The notes beneath the pieces are model-generated. The model searched no databases. It was given only the letters and a program-made list of their open reading frames with translations, and was not told the DNA's origin. DNA of 64,000 nucleotides from assembly GCF_014191605.1 (NCBI RefSeq), contig NZ_JACHWU010000002.1:186001-250000 (forward strand), in the 5' to 3' direction. This stretch comes from Prauserella isguenensis (GTDB lineage: Bacteria > Actinomycetota > Actinomycetes > Mycobacteriales > Pseudonocardiaceae). Numbering within the stretch: position 1 is the first letter of the stretch; each line of letters begins with the position of its first letter. Positions 1 to 8,844 of the stretch are shown in pieces. Both the position numbers and the translations under genes were made by a program.

Positions 1-115
1 GGGAACGACCGCCGTCAACGGCACTGGACGCGACGAGTCCGGGAAGCGACGGCCAGTAGGCCCCCGGCCACGGCCGGGATCGCCCGCGAGTCCGAAGACC
101 TGCCACCGGCGCGCG
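1..115 (+). ncRNA. Cobalamin riboswitch (3' portion, cut by window edge)
   Basis: The conserved 3' core of a B12-binding riboswitch can be read here. A CACTGGACGCGA segment lies at 22-33, a GGGAAG/GCCAGTAGG pair at about 41-60, and GCGAGTCCGAAGACCTGCC at 86-104; the last is the hallmark that closes the aptamer. The 5' half, with the GGTGAA-type element, lies before base 1. A GC-rich hairpin at about 111-134 (GCGCGCAC...GTGTGCGCG) follows and may be the expression platform. In actinobacteria this element usually represses B12-independent methionine synthase when cobalamin is available, which fits the metE-like gene starting at 251. Confidence 0.85.
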
Positions 116-250
116 CACCACACCGGTGTGCGCGGGTTCCGAGGTCTCGCGGGTGGACCGGGCGGATGGGCCGGGCGTGTGCCCGGCCGGACTGCGCAGC
201 TCCCTCGAGACCGTCGGCGCCCGTGTCGACGAGCTCGCGAGGAGAGAGCA

Positions 251-2353
251 TTGACCGGCAGCATCGGTTCCACCGTCCTGGGATATCCCCGCATCGGCCC
301 CGGCAGGCAGTTGCCGCGGGCACTCGAACGCTACTGGACCCACCGCACCGACGAGTCCGAACTCCGCGCCGTCGCCCGGGAACTGCGGGCCCGCACGTGG
401 CGGGAGTTGTCCGCCGCGGGGCTCGACTCCGTGCCGGGCGGCACGTTCTCGTACTACGACCACGTGCTCGACACCGCCGTGATGGCGGGCGCAGTGCCGG
501 ACCGGTTCCGCGCACTGGGACTCGGCCCGCTGGACACCTACTTCGCCATGGCAAGGGGGACCGATGCGGCGGCGCCGTTGGGCACGGCGCCCTGGTTCGG
601 CACGCAGTACCACCACGTCGTGCCGGAGATCGGCCCCGACACCCCGCTCACCGTCGCCGATCTCACGCCGGTGCGGGACTTTCTCGAAGCGCTGCGGCTG
701 GGCGTGACCACCCGGCCGGTGCTGCTCGGGCCTGTGACGTTCCTGCTGTCGTGTGTCCCGGCGCCGGGTTCGCCCGCGGGCTTCCGGCCCCTGGATCGGC
801 TCGGCGACCTGCTCGGCGTGTACGCCGTGCTGCTCCGCGACTTGGACGCCGCGGGAGCCGAGTGGGTGCAGCTCGACGAACCCGCGTTCGCCACCGACCG
901 CACCGGGGCCGAGCGTGACGCGCTGCGCGACGCCTACGACGTTCTGGCCGCGCGGGCACGTAGACCGGCACTGCTGGCGGCCGTGCCGTACGGCGATCCC
1001 CGCGAGGCACTCGGCGCACTGGCCGCCACCCCGGTGGAGGGCATCGCGGTCGATCTCGTCTCGGAGACGTCCACGGCGAACACCGTCGTCGGCACGCCGG
1101 GACTGCTGGACAAGACCCTCGTGGCGGGCCTGGTCGACGGGCGCAACGTGTGGCGCACCGACCTCGACACGGCGTTGGTCACGGCGGCCACCCTGCTCGG
1201 GTCGGCACGGGAGGTGGCGGTGAGCACGTCCTGCTCGCTGCTGCACGTGCCCTACGACGTGGACCGGGAGCCGGCACTGGACCCGCAGATCGTGCCGTCG
1301 CTCGCGTTCGCCCGGCAGAAGGTGAGGGAGGTCGTGACCCTCGGTGCGGCCCTGCGCCGCGGTCCGGACGTCGTGGCACGCGAGCTGACCCGCGGGCGCG
1401 AGGTGCTCGCCGCGCGCCGGGCGTCACCGCCGACCGATCGCGGCGTGCGGGCCCGGTTGGCGACACTGCGGCCCGCGCATCTGCGGCGGCCCCCGTACGG
1501 CACCCGGCGGGCGGCACAGGATCGAACCAGCCGGTCGCCGGAGGAACCGATCGACCCGTTGCTCGGTGCGGTCGACGCGTGGGCGCGCACGGGCATGATC
1601 GGCGACGACGAACACTATCGCGAGCGGATGCGCGCGGGTGTGCAGGACGTCGTGCGCCTGCAGGAGGCGCTCGGTCCGCAGGCCGCGGAGCTCGCCGCGC
1701 CGTCGGTGGCCGAGCGGCGCCACGACGGACTCGTGCGCTTCGTCGCGGGCCTGCTGGAGGGCATGGCATCGACCCGCCACGGCTGGGTGCAGCACAGCGG
1801 CGCCCACTGCGTTCGGCCGCCGATCGTGGTGGGGGACGTGAGCAGGCCCGCCCCGATGACGGTCGAGTGGGTCACCGGCGCCCAGCGGCTCACCACGGCC
1901 GCTGTGAAGGCCGTACTGCCCGGGCCTGCGGCGATGCTCGCGTGCGCGTTTGTGCGCGACGACGTCTCGGTGGTCGACACGGCGGCGCAACTGGCGCTCG
2001 CCCTGCGCGACGAGGTGCGCGACCTGGAAGCGGCGGGCATCCGCGAGATCCAGGTGGACGAGCGCGCGTGGTGGCGACGACAGCCGCTGCGCGAACGCGC
2101 CCGGCGCGATCATCTGGCGTGGGCCGCCGAGGCGTTCCGGGTGGCGACGTCGGGCGTCGCGGTCTCGACGCGCATCCGCACCGACCTCGGCGACGCGGGT
2201 CTCGACGAGACGCTCGAGGCGACCGCCGCGCTCGACCCCGACGTGACGACCGGTGCCGGGAGGGCCGGCGTGACCCGCGCCCACGCCGACGTTCTGGCGA
2301 TGTGGCGCAACGCCGTGTCGGACCCGGAGGCGGCCGACCGGCGGTCGTCGTAG
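251..2353 (+). CDS. metE: MetE-like protein (cobalamin-independent methionine synthase family) lacking catalytic ligands
   Basis: This 700-aa protein spans both barrels of the MetE family, with hallmarks such as GYPRIGPGRQL near the N-terminus, WVQLDEPAF, STSCSLLHVPYD, VRPPIVVGDVSRPAPMTVEW and IQVDE. MetE moves a methyl group from 5-methyltetrahydropteroyl-polyglutamate to homocysteine using a zinc held by His, Cys, Glu and Cys. The T-H-M-C zinc motif of E. coli MetE aligns with TDLG (residues 644-647), the Glu ligand with Ala670, and the tail carrying NPDCGLKTR is absent. The IGSFPQT homocysteine loop and the HGE motif are also not recognisable. The N-terminal barrel looks intact. Length is about 50 aa short of the usual ~750. 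TTG at 251 was chosen because GGAGAGAG lies just upstream and family similarity begins there. It may be catalytically dead or have another role. Confidence 0.85.
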   Translation: MTGSIGSTVLGYPRIGPGRQLPRALERYWTHRTDESELRAVARELRARTWRELSAAGLDSVPGGTFSYYDHVLDTAVMAGAVPDRFRALGLGPLDTYFAMARGTDAAAPLGTAPWFGTQYHHVVPEIGPDTPLTVADLTPVRDFLEALRLGVTTRPVLLGPVTFLLSCVPAPGSPAGFRPLDRLGDLLGVYAVLLRDLDAAGAEWVQLDEPAFATDRTGAERDALRDAYDVLAARARRPALLAAVPYGDPREALGALAATPVEGIAVDLVSETSTANTVVGTPGLLDKTLVAGLVDGRNVWRTDLDTALVTAATLLGSAREVAVSTSCSLLHVPYDVDREPALDPQIVPSLAFARQKVREVVTLGAALRRGPDVVARELTRGREVLAARRASPPTDRGVRARLATLRPAHLRRPPYGTRRAAQDRTSRSPEEPIDPLLGAVDAWARTGMIGDDEHYRERMRAGVQDVVRLQEALGPQAAELAAPSVAERRHDGLVRFVAGLLEGMASTRHGWVQHSGAHCVRPPIVVGDVSRPAPMTVEWVTGAQRLTTAAVKAVLPGPAAMLACAFVRDDVSVVDTAAQLALALRDEVRDLEAAGIREIQVDERAWWRRQPLRERARRDHLAWAAEAFRVATSGVAVSTRIRTDLGDAGLDETLEATAALDPDVTTGAGRAGVTRAHADVLAMWRNAVSDPEAADRRSS

Positions 2354-2570
2354 CCCGGGTGGGAGCCTGGTCGCCGAATGCGGGCAGGCGGCCTGACGCC
2401 CGTGGCCGTGGCTGTGGCCGCGACGACGATGCCCTGCACGGCAAGGATGTCCACGTCGAACCCGAAGCGTAACCGCGGTGTCGACTCCGTCAGGCAGGGA
2501 TGTTGCGGGCCTGCCGGCCCGGGGCCGCGTCCGTGGTCGGTGGTCGGAGGGCGAACGCGCCCCGGCATGA

Positions 2571-2619
2571 ACCGGTGGCTCGATCCCGCGCCTGTCGAGC
2601 GCGGGACCGAGCCACCGGT
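2571..2619. terminator. Bidirectional terminator hairpin
   Basis: A 21-bp inverted repeat (arms 2571-2591 and 2599-2619, one mismatch, 7-nt loop) lies between the convergent metE-like and GH25 genes and ends 8 nt before the GH25 stop codon. There is no clear T-tract, as is usual in high-GC actinomycetes. The 217 bases between the metE stop and the hairpin show nothing recognisable. Confidence 0.75.
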
Positions 2620-2626
2620 GACGGGC

Positions 2627-4033
2627 TCAGCGCCGCGAACGGGCGGGCGCGCGGGTGAGCGTCAGCACGATCAGGCCCAGTACGATCATCGCCGCGGCGA
2701 ACACGATCATGCGGGGCATGTCCTGCGCCGCGCCGGTCTCGGCGAGCTCGTCCGGGCCACCGTTCTGCGCGGTCACGTCGCCGCCGGACTTCTGCTGCTG
2801 CGGCTGCGGGGACTGCTGCGGAGCCTGCTCGGCGGCCCGCTCCGGCTCCTCGTGGACCGCGAGCCGGTCGGTGCCGTCCGATCCGGACGCGGCCTCGTTC
2901 CGGCCGCCGTTCTCGCCCGCGACGGCGTCCGGCTTCTGCGTGTCCGCGCCGTCGTCGCCGGCTCCGGCCTGCGGGTCGGCCGACTCCTCGCGGTCCGCCG
3001 CGTCGTCCTCGGCCGGGCCGTCCGGCGTGCCGGCCTGCTGCGATTCGGGCGTGGCCGGATCCGGTTCGGCGCCGGACTCCGGCTGCGGCGAGGGTTCCGG
3101 CTCCGGTGACGGCTCCGGCGACGGTTCGGGTTCCGGCTCCGGCGACGGTTCGGGTTCCGGCTTCGGGCTGGGTTTCGGTTCGGGCTCCGGTTTCGGTTCG
3201 GGCTCCGGTTTCGGCTCCGGTTCGGGCTCCGGCTTGGGTTTCGGTTCCGGCTTCGGCTCGGGTTCGGGCGTACGGTCCCCGTCCCCGTCACCAGCGGCGA
3301 GACGCTTGAGCTGGTCCATCGAGCCGTTGAACGTGTTCTGGTCGCCGGGCATCGGACCGTGGTCGTTGTACTGCCAGATCGTGTAGTGCCCCCACCCGCC
3401 GGGCAGCTCGCCGACGCGCTCGTTATAGCGGGCGATGAACAACGGATGATCGCTGCCGAAGCGGGCAGTGTTGCCCGTGCAGGTCTTCCACCAGCTCGTG
3501 GTCGTGTAGATCATCGGCCAGCGACCGGTCTTGTCGTGGATCCGCTCGGAGAAGTTCTCGATCCACCGGACCATGCTGTCGTGCGACCGGCCGTAGCAGG
3601 GGTCGCTGCCGTACGGGTTGTACTCCATGTCCAACAGCGGCGGCAGCGTCTTGCCGTCGGCCGACCAGCCGCCGCCGTTCGCGATGAAGTAGTCGGCCTG
3701 GGGTGCCGCGGGGCCGACGTCCGGGCGCGCGAAGTGATACGCGCCGCGGATCATGCCGACGTCGTAGGCGCCGTTGTACTGCTGACCGAAGTACGAGTTC
3801 GTGAACCCGGTTCCTTCGGTGGCCTTGATGTAGGCGAACCGCGCGCCGGTGTTCCACGCGTGCTGCCAGTTCACGTTCCGCTGGTGTCCCGAGACGTCGA
3901 TCCCGGGCACGCCGTCGGGCGCGGCGGCGGCGCGCGAGCCGCCCAGCAGCGTCAGCGAACCGAGCAGCATCGCCGCCAGCGCGGCCAGGGTCAACGAGAT
4001 CCGCGAGGCGGTGCGCAGGCCGTTCGCCGGCAT
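2627..4033 (-). CDS. Wall-anchored GH25 muramidase with LAXTG sorting signal
   Basis: This 468-aa secreted protein has four parts. Residues 1-38 form a signal peptide (hydrophobic core about 13-31, then SRAAAA). Residues 42-245 form a GH25 lysozyme domain, with DVSGHQ (Asp46), [10 protein letters not shown] and LLDMEYN (Asp135, Glu137), the acidic residues expected for hydrolysis of the MurNAc-GlcNAc bond. Residues about 256-350 are a low-complexity Pro-Glu-Lys/Ser stalk, followed by an acidic linker. At 430-468 there is LAETG, a hydrophobic segment and the basic tail [13 protein letters not shown] is the motif recognised by class E sortases of actinobacteria, so the enzyme is probably linked to peptidoglycan. 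ATG 4033 was chosen because GGGAGGA precedes it and the signal peptide begins there. The stalk is encoded by TCCGG-rich DNA repeats at about 3075-3280. Confidence 0.9.
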   Translation of the reverse strand: MPANGLRTASRISLTLAALAAMLLGSLTLLGGSRAAAAPDGVPGIDVSGHQRNVNWQHAWNTGARFAYIKATEGTGFTNSYFGQQYNGAYDVGMIRGAYHFARPDVGPAAPQADYFIANGGGWSADGKTLPPLLDMEYNPYGSDPCYGRSHDSMVRWIENFSERIHDKTGRWPMIYTTTSWWKTCTGNTARFGSDHPLFIARYNERVGELPGGWGHYTIWQYNDHGPMPGDQNTFNGSMDQLKRLAAGDGDGDRTPEPEPKPEPKPKPEPEPEPKPEPEPKPEPEPKPSPKPEPEPSPEPEPEPSPEPSPEPEPSPQPESGAEPDPATPESQQAGTPDGPAEDDAADREESADPQAGAGDDGADTQKPDAVAGENGGRNEAASGSDGTDRLAVHEEPERAAEQAPQQSPQPQQQKSGGDVTAQNGGPDELAETGAAQDMPRMIVFAAAMIVLGLIVLTLTRAPARSRR

Positions 4034-4396
4034 CGTGTTCCTCCCACGCCGCGCGCGGGCGGAACCCGGCGCGGTATTCGGTTCGGACCGCACTCGGCAT
4101 GCGCGCGGCCCTGGTCTGCACAAGCGCCCCCAGGATCGGTTCCCATGGTGCTGGTGTAAACATGTGGGTCGGGTGTGGTGGGTGTGACTTCTGAGGTTTA
4201 CGCAGGTCAGGTGACCTCCAGAAATGGCGCAGTGCAGCCGAACTCACCTGGGCGGGTGACGCCTACGAGGGGACGGGATGTCGTCTCATCGGAGGTACGG
4301 GTCCGGGTCGTCCCGCGGGCCGGGCCGGTTCTGACGGATTCGTGACATCCGGACGGAGTGCGGGCATCGGCCCGCGGGCGCTCCTACGGTGGCGGC
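4034..4396. other. Intergenic region between divergent GH25 and epimerase genes
   Basis: This 363-base gene-free stretch contains the upstream regions of the GH25 gene (minus) and the epimerase gene (plus). The segment at about 4150-4215 is less GC-rich than its surroundings and is a likely promoter zone. I looked for a ydaO-type c-di-AMP riboswitch, common before actinobacterial wall hydrolases, and did not recognise one. No open reading frame with a convincing start and codon pattern was found. Confidence 0.5.
4385..4396 (+). promoter_or_regulatory. -10 box of a probable leaderless transcript (epimerase)
   Basis: TACGGT at 4385-4390 fits TANNNT and is followed by 6 nt and the ATG at 4397. 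No Shine-Dalgarno sequence is present, so transcription and translation probably start at about the same base. Confidence 0.5.
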
Positions 4397-5455
4397 ATGC
4401 GTGTTCTCATCACCGGTGGCGCCGGCTTCGTCGGATCGCACGTGGCGGACGTTCTGACCGAGCGTGGCCACGAGGTGCGGCTGCTCGACGCGCTCGTCGA
4501 CACGGCCCACGGTGGTGACGAACCGCCCGTCTGGGTGCGGGGGTACGACACGGTGCTGGGCGACGTGCGCTCGGCCGAGGTGCTGGACTCCGTGCTGTCC
4601 GATGTGGATGTCGTGTGCCACCAGGCCGCCGTCGTCGGGCACGGACTCGACCCGTCCGACGCGCCCCGCTACACCGGACACAACGACCACGGCACCGCGG
4701 TGCTGCTGGCCGCGATGTATCGGGCCGGGGTGCGGAGGCTGGTGCTGGCGTCGTCGATGGTGGTCTACGGCGAGGGCCGGTACACCTGCCCGGAACACGG
4801 CCCGACACCGCCGGGGCCGCGGGACGCCGCTGCGGTCGCCGCGGGCCGGTTCGAACCTCCGTGCCCCCGATGCGGCGCCGACCTGGCGCCCGTGCTCGTG
4901 CCGGAGGACTCCGTGCTGGACCCGCGCAGCGTCTACGCGGCGTCGAAGGTCGCGCAGGAACACCTCGCGAGTGCGTGGGCACGGCAGACCGGCGGTGACG
5001 TGTGGGCGTTGCGGTACCACAACGTGTACGGCCCGAGGATGCCGCGCGACACCCCGTACGCGGGCGTGGCGTCGCTGTTCCGGTCGTGGCTGGAACGGGG
5101 CGAGGCTCCGGTGGTGCTGGAGGACGGCGCGCAGCGACGGGACTTCGTCCACGTGCGGGACGTGGCGCTGGCCAACGCACTCGCGGTGGAACGGCCGACC
5201 GCGGGCCTCACCCCGGTCAACGTGTGTTCCGGCGAGCCGCACACGGTGGGCGAGCTCGCGGCGGAGCTGACGCGCGTCATGGGCGGTCCGGCGCCGCGGA
5301 TCGCGGGCGGGGCCCGGCCGGGCGACGTGCGGCACGTCGTCGCGGACCCGGTGCGGGCGAAGGAACTCCTCGGCTTCGCCGCGGCCGTGTCGTTCAGCTC
5401 CGGTGTGGCGGCGTTCGCCACCGACCCGCTCCGCTCGTCGGCGGGCCTCGGCTGA
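4397..5455 (+). CDS. NAD-dependent nucleotide-sugar epimerase/dehydratase
   Basis: This 352-aa extended short-chain dehydrogenase has a Rossmann NAD site (GGAGFVGSHV, residues 7-16) and the catalytic YAASK (Tyr-x-x-x-Lys). The family converts NDP-sugars by epimerisation or dehydration. Between the cofactor and catalytic regions lies a Cys-rich insert (YTCPEHG...CPRCGADL), like the small zinc-knuckle seen in a subgroup resembling dTDP-rhamnose 4-epimerases; the exact substrate cannot be read. It faces a two-component system, a membrane protein and a GT2 glycosyltransferase, which suggests supply of an activated sugar for a surface glycan. The start is set by the first codon of the Rossmann motif and the leaderless -10 box. 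Confidence 0.85.
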   Translation: MRVLITGGAGFVGSHVADVLTERGHEVRLLDALVDTAHGGDEPPVWVRGYDTVLGDVRSAEVLDSVLSDVDVVCHQAAVVGHGLDPSDAPRYTGHNDHGTAVLLAAMYRAGVRRLVLASSMVVYGEGRYTCPEHGPTPPGPRDAAAVAAGRFEPPCPRCGADLAPVLVPEDSVLDPRSVYAASKVAQEHLASAWARQTGGDVWALRYHNVYGPRMPRDTPYAGVASLFRSWLERGEAPVVLEDGAQRRDFVHVRDVALANALAVERPTAGLTPVNVCSGEPHTVGELAAELTRVMGGPAPRIAGGARPGDVRHVVADPVRAKELLGFAAAVSFSSGVAAFATDPLRSSAGLG

Positions 5456-5484
5456 GCGGCTTCGCGGCGGTGAGGGAGTGCGGC

Positions 5485-6531
5485 TCAGGTCGCGAGCGGA
5501 AGCCGGATCTCGAACCGGCAGCCCGGCCCGTGGTTGCGCACGTCGATGTGGCCCGAGTGTGCCTCCACCAGCCCCTTCGCGATGGCCAGTCCGAGGCCGG
5601 CCCCTGCGGGCTGGTCCCCGGACTCCGGCGTGCGCGCGACCGTGCCGCGGTAGGCCACGTCGAACACCTTCGGCAGCTCGGCCTCGGTGATGCCGCCGCA
5701 GGCGTCGTCGACCGCGAGCACACCCTGATCGGCGTCGACACCGGCGTGCACCACGACGGTGCCGTCGTGCGGGGTGTGACGGATCGCGTTGGCCAGCAGG
5801 TTGCGCACGACGCGCCCCAGCTCGGGGTCGCTGCCGAGGACAACCGGCCAGACCGGCGCGTCGGTGTGGACCCGGATCCGTTTCCGCCGGGCGGCCGGCC
5901 CCTGCGCGGCCAACGCGTCCCCGACGACGTCGCGCAGCGGCACCGCTGCGAACGTGAGGCGGAGCGCGCCGGCCGTGATCCGCGACAGTTCGAACAGGTC
6001 GTCGACCATGCCGGACAGCCGCGCGCTCTCGGCGCCGATCCTGCCCGCGTAGTCGGCCACCTCCTCGGGTTTGCTGACGACGCCGTCGGACAGCGCCTCG
6101 GCCATCGCGCGAATGCCGGACAGCGGGCTCCGCAGGTCGTGGCTGATCCACGCCACGAGTTCGCGGCGCGACTCCTCCGCGGCGCGTTCCCGGCGGCGGG
6201 CCTCGCGTTCCCACACGCTGCGACGGGCGATGAGCCGTCCGAACAGGACGGCGAGGGGCACGGTCACCAGCGCCACCAGCAGGCAGACGAGCCACATCGT
6301 GGCGAGGGTGGCGTCGAACATGAAGCCGCTGACGCCGAGCACGCCCGCGAACATGGCCGCGACCGGGATCAGCACCAGCACGGTCATGGTCGTCGCCAGG
6401 GTGCGACGGCGTACGGCGCGGAGCACGAGCGCGCCCGCGAGGACCACCGGGACGACCAGTGCGAGCGCCACCGGCAGGATGTGCAGCGCGTGTTCCAGCA
6501 TCGCCGCGAAGGACTCGTCCGCGGTGATCAT
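5485..6531 (-). CDS. Sensor histidine kinase
   Basis: This 348-aa membrane kinase has about three hydrophobic segments in residues 15-100 and no large extracellular domain, then a short linker. The dimerisation/phosphoacceptor helix carries ISHDLRSPL with His131, and the HATPase domain has the N box [10 protein letters not shown], a D/G-box region and [11 protein letters not shown]. It would phosphorylate the response regulator encoded just upstream. Its ATG overlaps the regulator's TGA by 4 nt, so the two are translationally coupled. The small sensor region suggests it reads a membrane or envelope signal. Its 3' end lies 29 bp from the epimerase stop on the other strand. Confidence 0.9.
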   Translation of the reverse strand: MITADESFAAMLEHALHILPVALALVVPVVLAGALVLRAVRRRTLATTMTVLVLIPVAAMFAGVLGVSGFMFDATLATMWLVCLLVALVTVPLAVLFGRLIARRSVWEREARRRERAAEESRRELVAWISHDLRSPLSGIRAMAEALSDGVVSKPEEVADYAGRIGAESARLSGMVDDLFELSRITAGALRLTFAAVPLRDVVGDALAAQGPAARRKRIRVHTDAPVWPVVLGSDPELGRVVRNLLANAIRHTPHDGTVVVHAGVDADQGVLAVDDACGGITEAELPKVFDVAYRGTVARTPESGDQPAGAGLGLAIAKGLVEAHSGHIDVRNHGPGCRFEIRLPLAT

Positions 6532-7283
6532 GAGCCGAGTCCCGCGTCGTAGCGGTAGCCGACGCCCCAGACGGTGGCGATCCGAGCGGGTTCGGCGGGG
6601 ACCCGCTCGATCTTCTCCCGCAGCCGTCGCACGTGGACGGTCACGGTGGACTGATCGCCGAAGTCCCAGCCCCACACCCGCTCCAGGAGCTGCTGCCTGC
6701 TGAACGCGGTGCCGGGATGGGTGAGGAAGAACCACAACAGGTCGAACTCGCGCGCCGTCAGAGCGAGGCCGGTGCCGCGCAGCGTCGCGGTGCGGGCGGC
6801 CGGGTCGAGTGTCAGCGGTCCGTCGGTCACCACGGCCGCGGACCCACCCGCGTCGGCGTGCGGCCCTGCCCGCCTCAGCACCGACGTCACGCGCAGCGCG
6901 AGCTCGCGCGGGCTGAACGGTTTCGTCACGTAGTCGTCCGCGCCGAGCTGCAGGCCCGCGATCCGGTTCTCCTCCTCGCCGAGGGCGGTGAGCATCACGA
7001 CGGGCACGTCGGAGGCCTCGGTTCCCGTGCGGATGCGGCGGCACACCTCGAGCCCGTCGAGGTCCGGGAGCATCAGGTCGAGCACGACGAGGTCGGCGGG
7101 CCGCTCCCGGTGGGCCTGCAGCGCCTCGCGCCCGGTGCCGACCGGAGTGACGGTGTAGCCGGCGAGTTCGAGGTACCGGCGGACCACGTCGCGGACCGTT
7201 GTGTCGTCGTCGACGACGAGCACCGTGCCCGCGACTCCTGCCGGAGCATCGGCGCCTGAAGAGGAACTCCCGGTCGGGGTCAT
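6528..7283 (-). CDS. OmpR/PhoB-family response regulator
   Basis: This 251-aa regulator has an N-terminal receiver domain, with the acidic pocket VVDDD at 23-27, phosphoacceptor Asp69 in [11 protein letters not shown], the T in VVMLTAL and K in YVTKPFSP, followed by a winged-helix DNA-binding domain ([12 protein letters not shown]...[12 protein letters not shown]...[12 protein letters not shown]). GGAG lies 5 nt before the ATG. It is coupled to the kinase gene by a 4-nt overlap. Direct repeats in the divergent promoter region at 8742-8799 are candidate target sites, which would place the neighbouring glycan genes under its control; this is an inference from position and repeat form. Confidence 0.9.
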   Translation of the reverse strand: MTPTGSSSSGADAPAGVAGTVLVVDDDTTVRDVVRRYLELAGYTVTPVGTGREALQAHRERPADLVVLDLMLPDLDGLEVCRRIRTGTEASDVPVVMLTALGEEENRIAGLQLGADDYVTKPFSPRELALRVTSVLRRAGPHADAGGSAAVVTDGPLTLDPAARTATLRGTGLALTAREFDLLWFFLTHPGTAFSRQQLLERVWGWDFGDQSTVTVHVRRLREKIERVPAEPARIATVWGVGYRYDAGLGS

Positions 7284-7317
7284 GGCACTCCTCGGTCGGG
7301 TGACGCGCGGCGGCGCG

Positions 7318-8688
7318 TCACCAGTTCGTCAGGAACAGATGGTTCACCGCGAGTGCGGTAACGGCCTGCAACGTCAACCACCAGCGCGCGCTGCGGGCCG
7401 GCAGGAAGGCCGCGGCGGCGAGCAGCCAGACGGCGAAGGGCAGCCAGATGCGTTCGACCTCGGCCTTGGACAGCCCCGACAGGTCGGCCGCGACCACGGT
7501 CACGACCGCACCGGCGACCACGGCGACGAGCCGGGGTGCGGTGCGCACGGCGCACCCGGCCCGGCGGAGTGCGGGCCCGATCGCCGGTCCGGTGGCGAGC
7601 GCGAGACAGCCCAGGTTGGCCCACACCCAGAACGAGTACGGTCGGTCGGCGGCGATGCCCTCGTAGTACCGGTCGACCACGGCGTGGTAACCGTCCAGCC
7701 ACCAGAACCCGGTCAGCGCGAACACCCCGACGACGGCGAGCGCGGCGGCCACGGCGAGGCCGAGCGCCCGCCAGGCGCGGGTCGCGACCACGACGGCCAA
7801 CGCGACGGCCCCCAGCGTGATCAGCCCGTACGAGAGGAAGATGCCGAACCCGAGGATCGCGCCCGCGGGCACGGCCCACGCCACGTGGCGCACCGTGGCG
7901 AGCGCCAGCAGTGCGATCCCGGTGGCGGTCGCCCCGGCGAACAGTGCGTCGGCGGAGACGCCGAGCCACACCGCGCCCGGGAACAGCACCAGCAGCGGCA
8001 ACGCGACGCGGGCACGGTCGGGATGACCGAGCAGCGACACCGTCGCCGGGACGGCCACCGCCACGAGCGCACCCGCCAGCACGCACACGGTCGACGCGGC
8101 GACGCCGCCGCCGAGACCGATGCGGTCGAGCCAGACGAACACCAGCGTGGCGCCGGGTGGATGGCCGGCCACGTGCACCGTCCACGAGTCGGGTCGGCCG
8201 TGCGCGATGCGGTCGGTGAACCCGGCGAGCATCGCGGGGATGTCGGTGATGCCGGGAACCTCGGCGAGGTACTCGGTGCCGGGGGTGAGCCGGTTCGCGA
8301 ATCCCCGCTGCCAGCCGTCCACGAGCGCGAGCGAGGTGATCCAGCCAACCGACGCGACATAGCCGAGCAGCAGCGCCCGGCGCCACGGCAGCCGGGCGGC
8401 GAGCGAGGGTCCGTAGACGACGGCGAGGAGTGCCAGCACTGCGGCGGGGACCGTGCCCGGCCCGATGTGCCCGTACGGCGCGCCGATGATCGGCCACTCG
8501 CCGAAATCGTCCGGCGCCCCCTTGAACGAGTTCGGGCCGAGCTGCCGTGCCGGGTTCCACCAGAGGGTGCCGGCCACCGACACCCCGACCAGTGCGACGA
8601 CGACCGCGGCGGCGACGAGATCGGCGGGTGGCACGGCCCGGCTCCGGGTGGGGGAGCCGGGCCCCTCGGCACGCGGGTCGGCGGTCAT
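7318..8688 (-). CDS. Polytopic membrane protein, probable GT-C-type glycosyltransferase
   Basis: This 456-aa protein has roughly ten to twelve hydrophobic segments separated by short loops. A large first loop (about residues 38-75) contains WWNPARQLGPNSF, and a later loop contains VAGHPPGATL. That topology, with conserved acidic/aromatic residues in the first external loop, resembles polyprenyl-phosphate-sugar-dependent GT-C transferases, but I do not recognise a named family. It lies downstream of nothing on its own strand and is divergent from the GT2 gene, so it may attach the sugar that the GT2 enzyme loads on a lipid carrier. ATG 8688 was chosen because TAGATT lies 8 nt upstream (leaderless pattern); GTG 8715 would add nine residues. 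Confidence 0.65.
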   Translation of the reverse strand: MTADPRAEGPGSPTRSRAVPPADLVAAAVVVALVGVSVAGTLWWNPARQLGPNSFKGAPDDFGEWPIIGAPYGHIGPGTVPAAVLALLAVVYGPSLAARLPWRRALLLGYVASVGWITSLALVDGWQRGFANRLTPGTEYLAEVPGITDIPAMLAGFTDRIAHGRPDSWTVHVAGHPPGATLVFVWLDRIGLGGGVAASTVCVLAGALVAVAVPATVSLLGHPDRARVALPLLVLFPGAVWLGVSADALFAGATATGIALLALATVRHVAWAVPAGAILGFGIFLSYGLITLGAVALAVVVATRAWRALGLAVAAALAVVGVFALTGFWWLDGYHAVVDRYYEGIAADRPYSFWVWANLGCLALATGPAIGPALRRAGCAVRTAPRLVAVVAGAVVTVVAADLSGLSKAEVERIWLPFAVWLLAAAAFLPARSARWWLTLQAVTALAVNHLFLTNW

Positions 8689-8702
8689 CGCCGTCGAATC
8701 TA
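8689..8702 (-). promoter_or_regulatory. -10 box of a probable leaderless transcript (membrane protein)
   Basis: On the minus strand TAGATT (8697-8702) is followed by 8 nt and ATG at 8688, with no Shine-Dalgarno sequence. This decides the start chosen for the membrane protein. Confidence 0.4.
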
Positions 8703-8741
8703 ACGGGGCGGTCACCGGCGGCGCAGCCGACGCGGCGCGAC

Positions 8742-8799
8742 GTCAGGACTTTGTAAGACGTCGGGTCCGGCCGCGGCCACGTCAGCCTTTCGTAAGCCG
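8742..8799. promoter_or_regulatory. Direct repeats, candidate response-regulator sites
   Basis: Two 19-nt copies begin at 8742 and 8781 and match at 14 of 19 positions. Both start GTCAG and contain CTTT(C)GTAAG followed by NCG. They sit between the divergent membrane-protein and GT2 genes. OmpR-family regulators bind direct repeats, and one is encoded two genes away. Confidence 0.5.
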
Positions 8800-8831
8800 C
8801 CGTGCGGTTTTCGCACCCCGCCCGCGCGGCC

Positions 8832-8844
8832 TAGCGTCGCAGAG
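8832..8844 (+). promoter_or_regulatory. -10 box of a probable leaderless transcript (GT2 operon)
   Basis: TAGCGT (8832-8837) lies 7 nt before GTG 8845, and no ribosome-binding site precedes the start codon. The repeats at 8742-8799 end about 33 nt upstream. Confidence 0.5.

Noticed and set aside
3075-3280. Dense short repeats that look like a CRISPR or satellite array
   Set aside because: They encode the Pro-Glu-Lys/Ser stalk of the GH25 protein in frame, with no spacers.
4100-4300. Possible ydaO (c-di-AMP) riboswitch before the GH25 gene
   Set aside because: The conserved ydaO core strings are not present on the minus strand.
5002-6552. Long open frame (516 codons) on the plus strand across the histidine kinase gene
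   Set aside because: It is antisense to a clear kinase, its translation is Arg/Gly/Ala-rich with no motif, and such frames are common in high-GC DNA. The same holds for many other long shadow frames.
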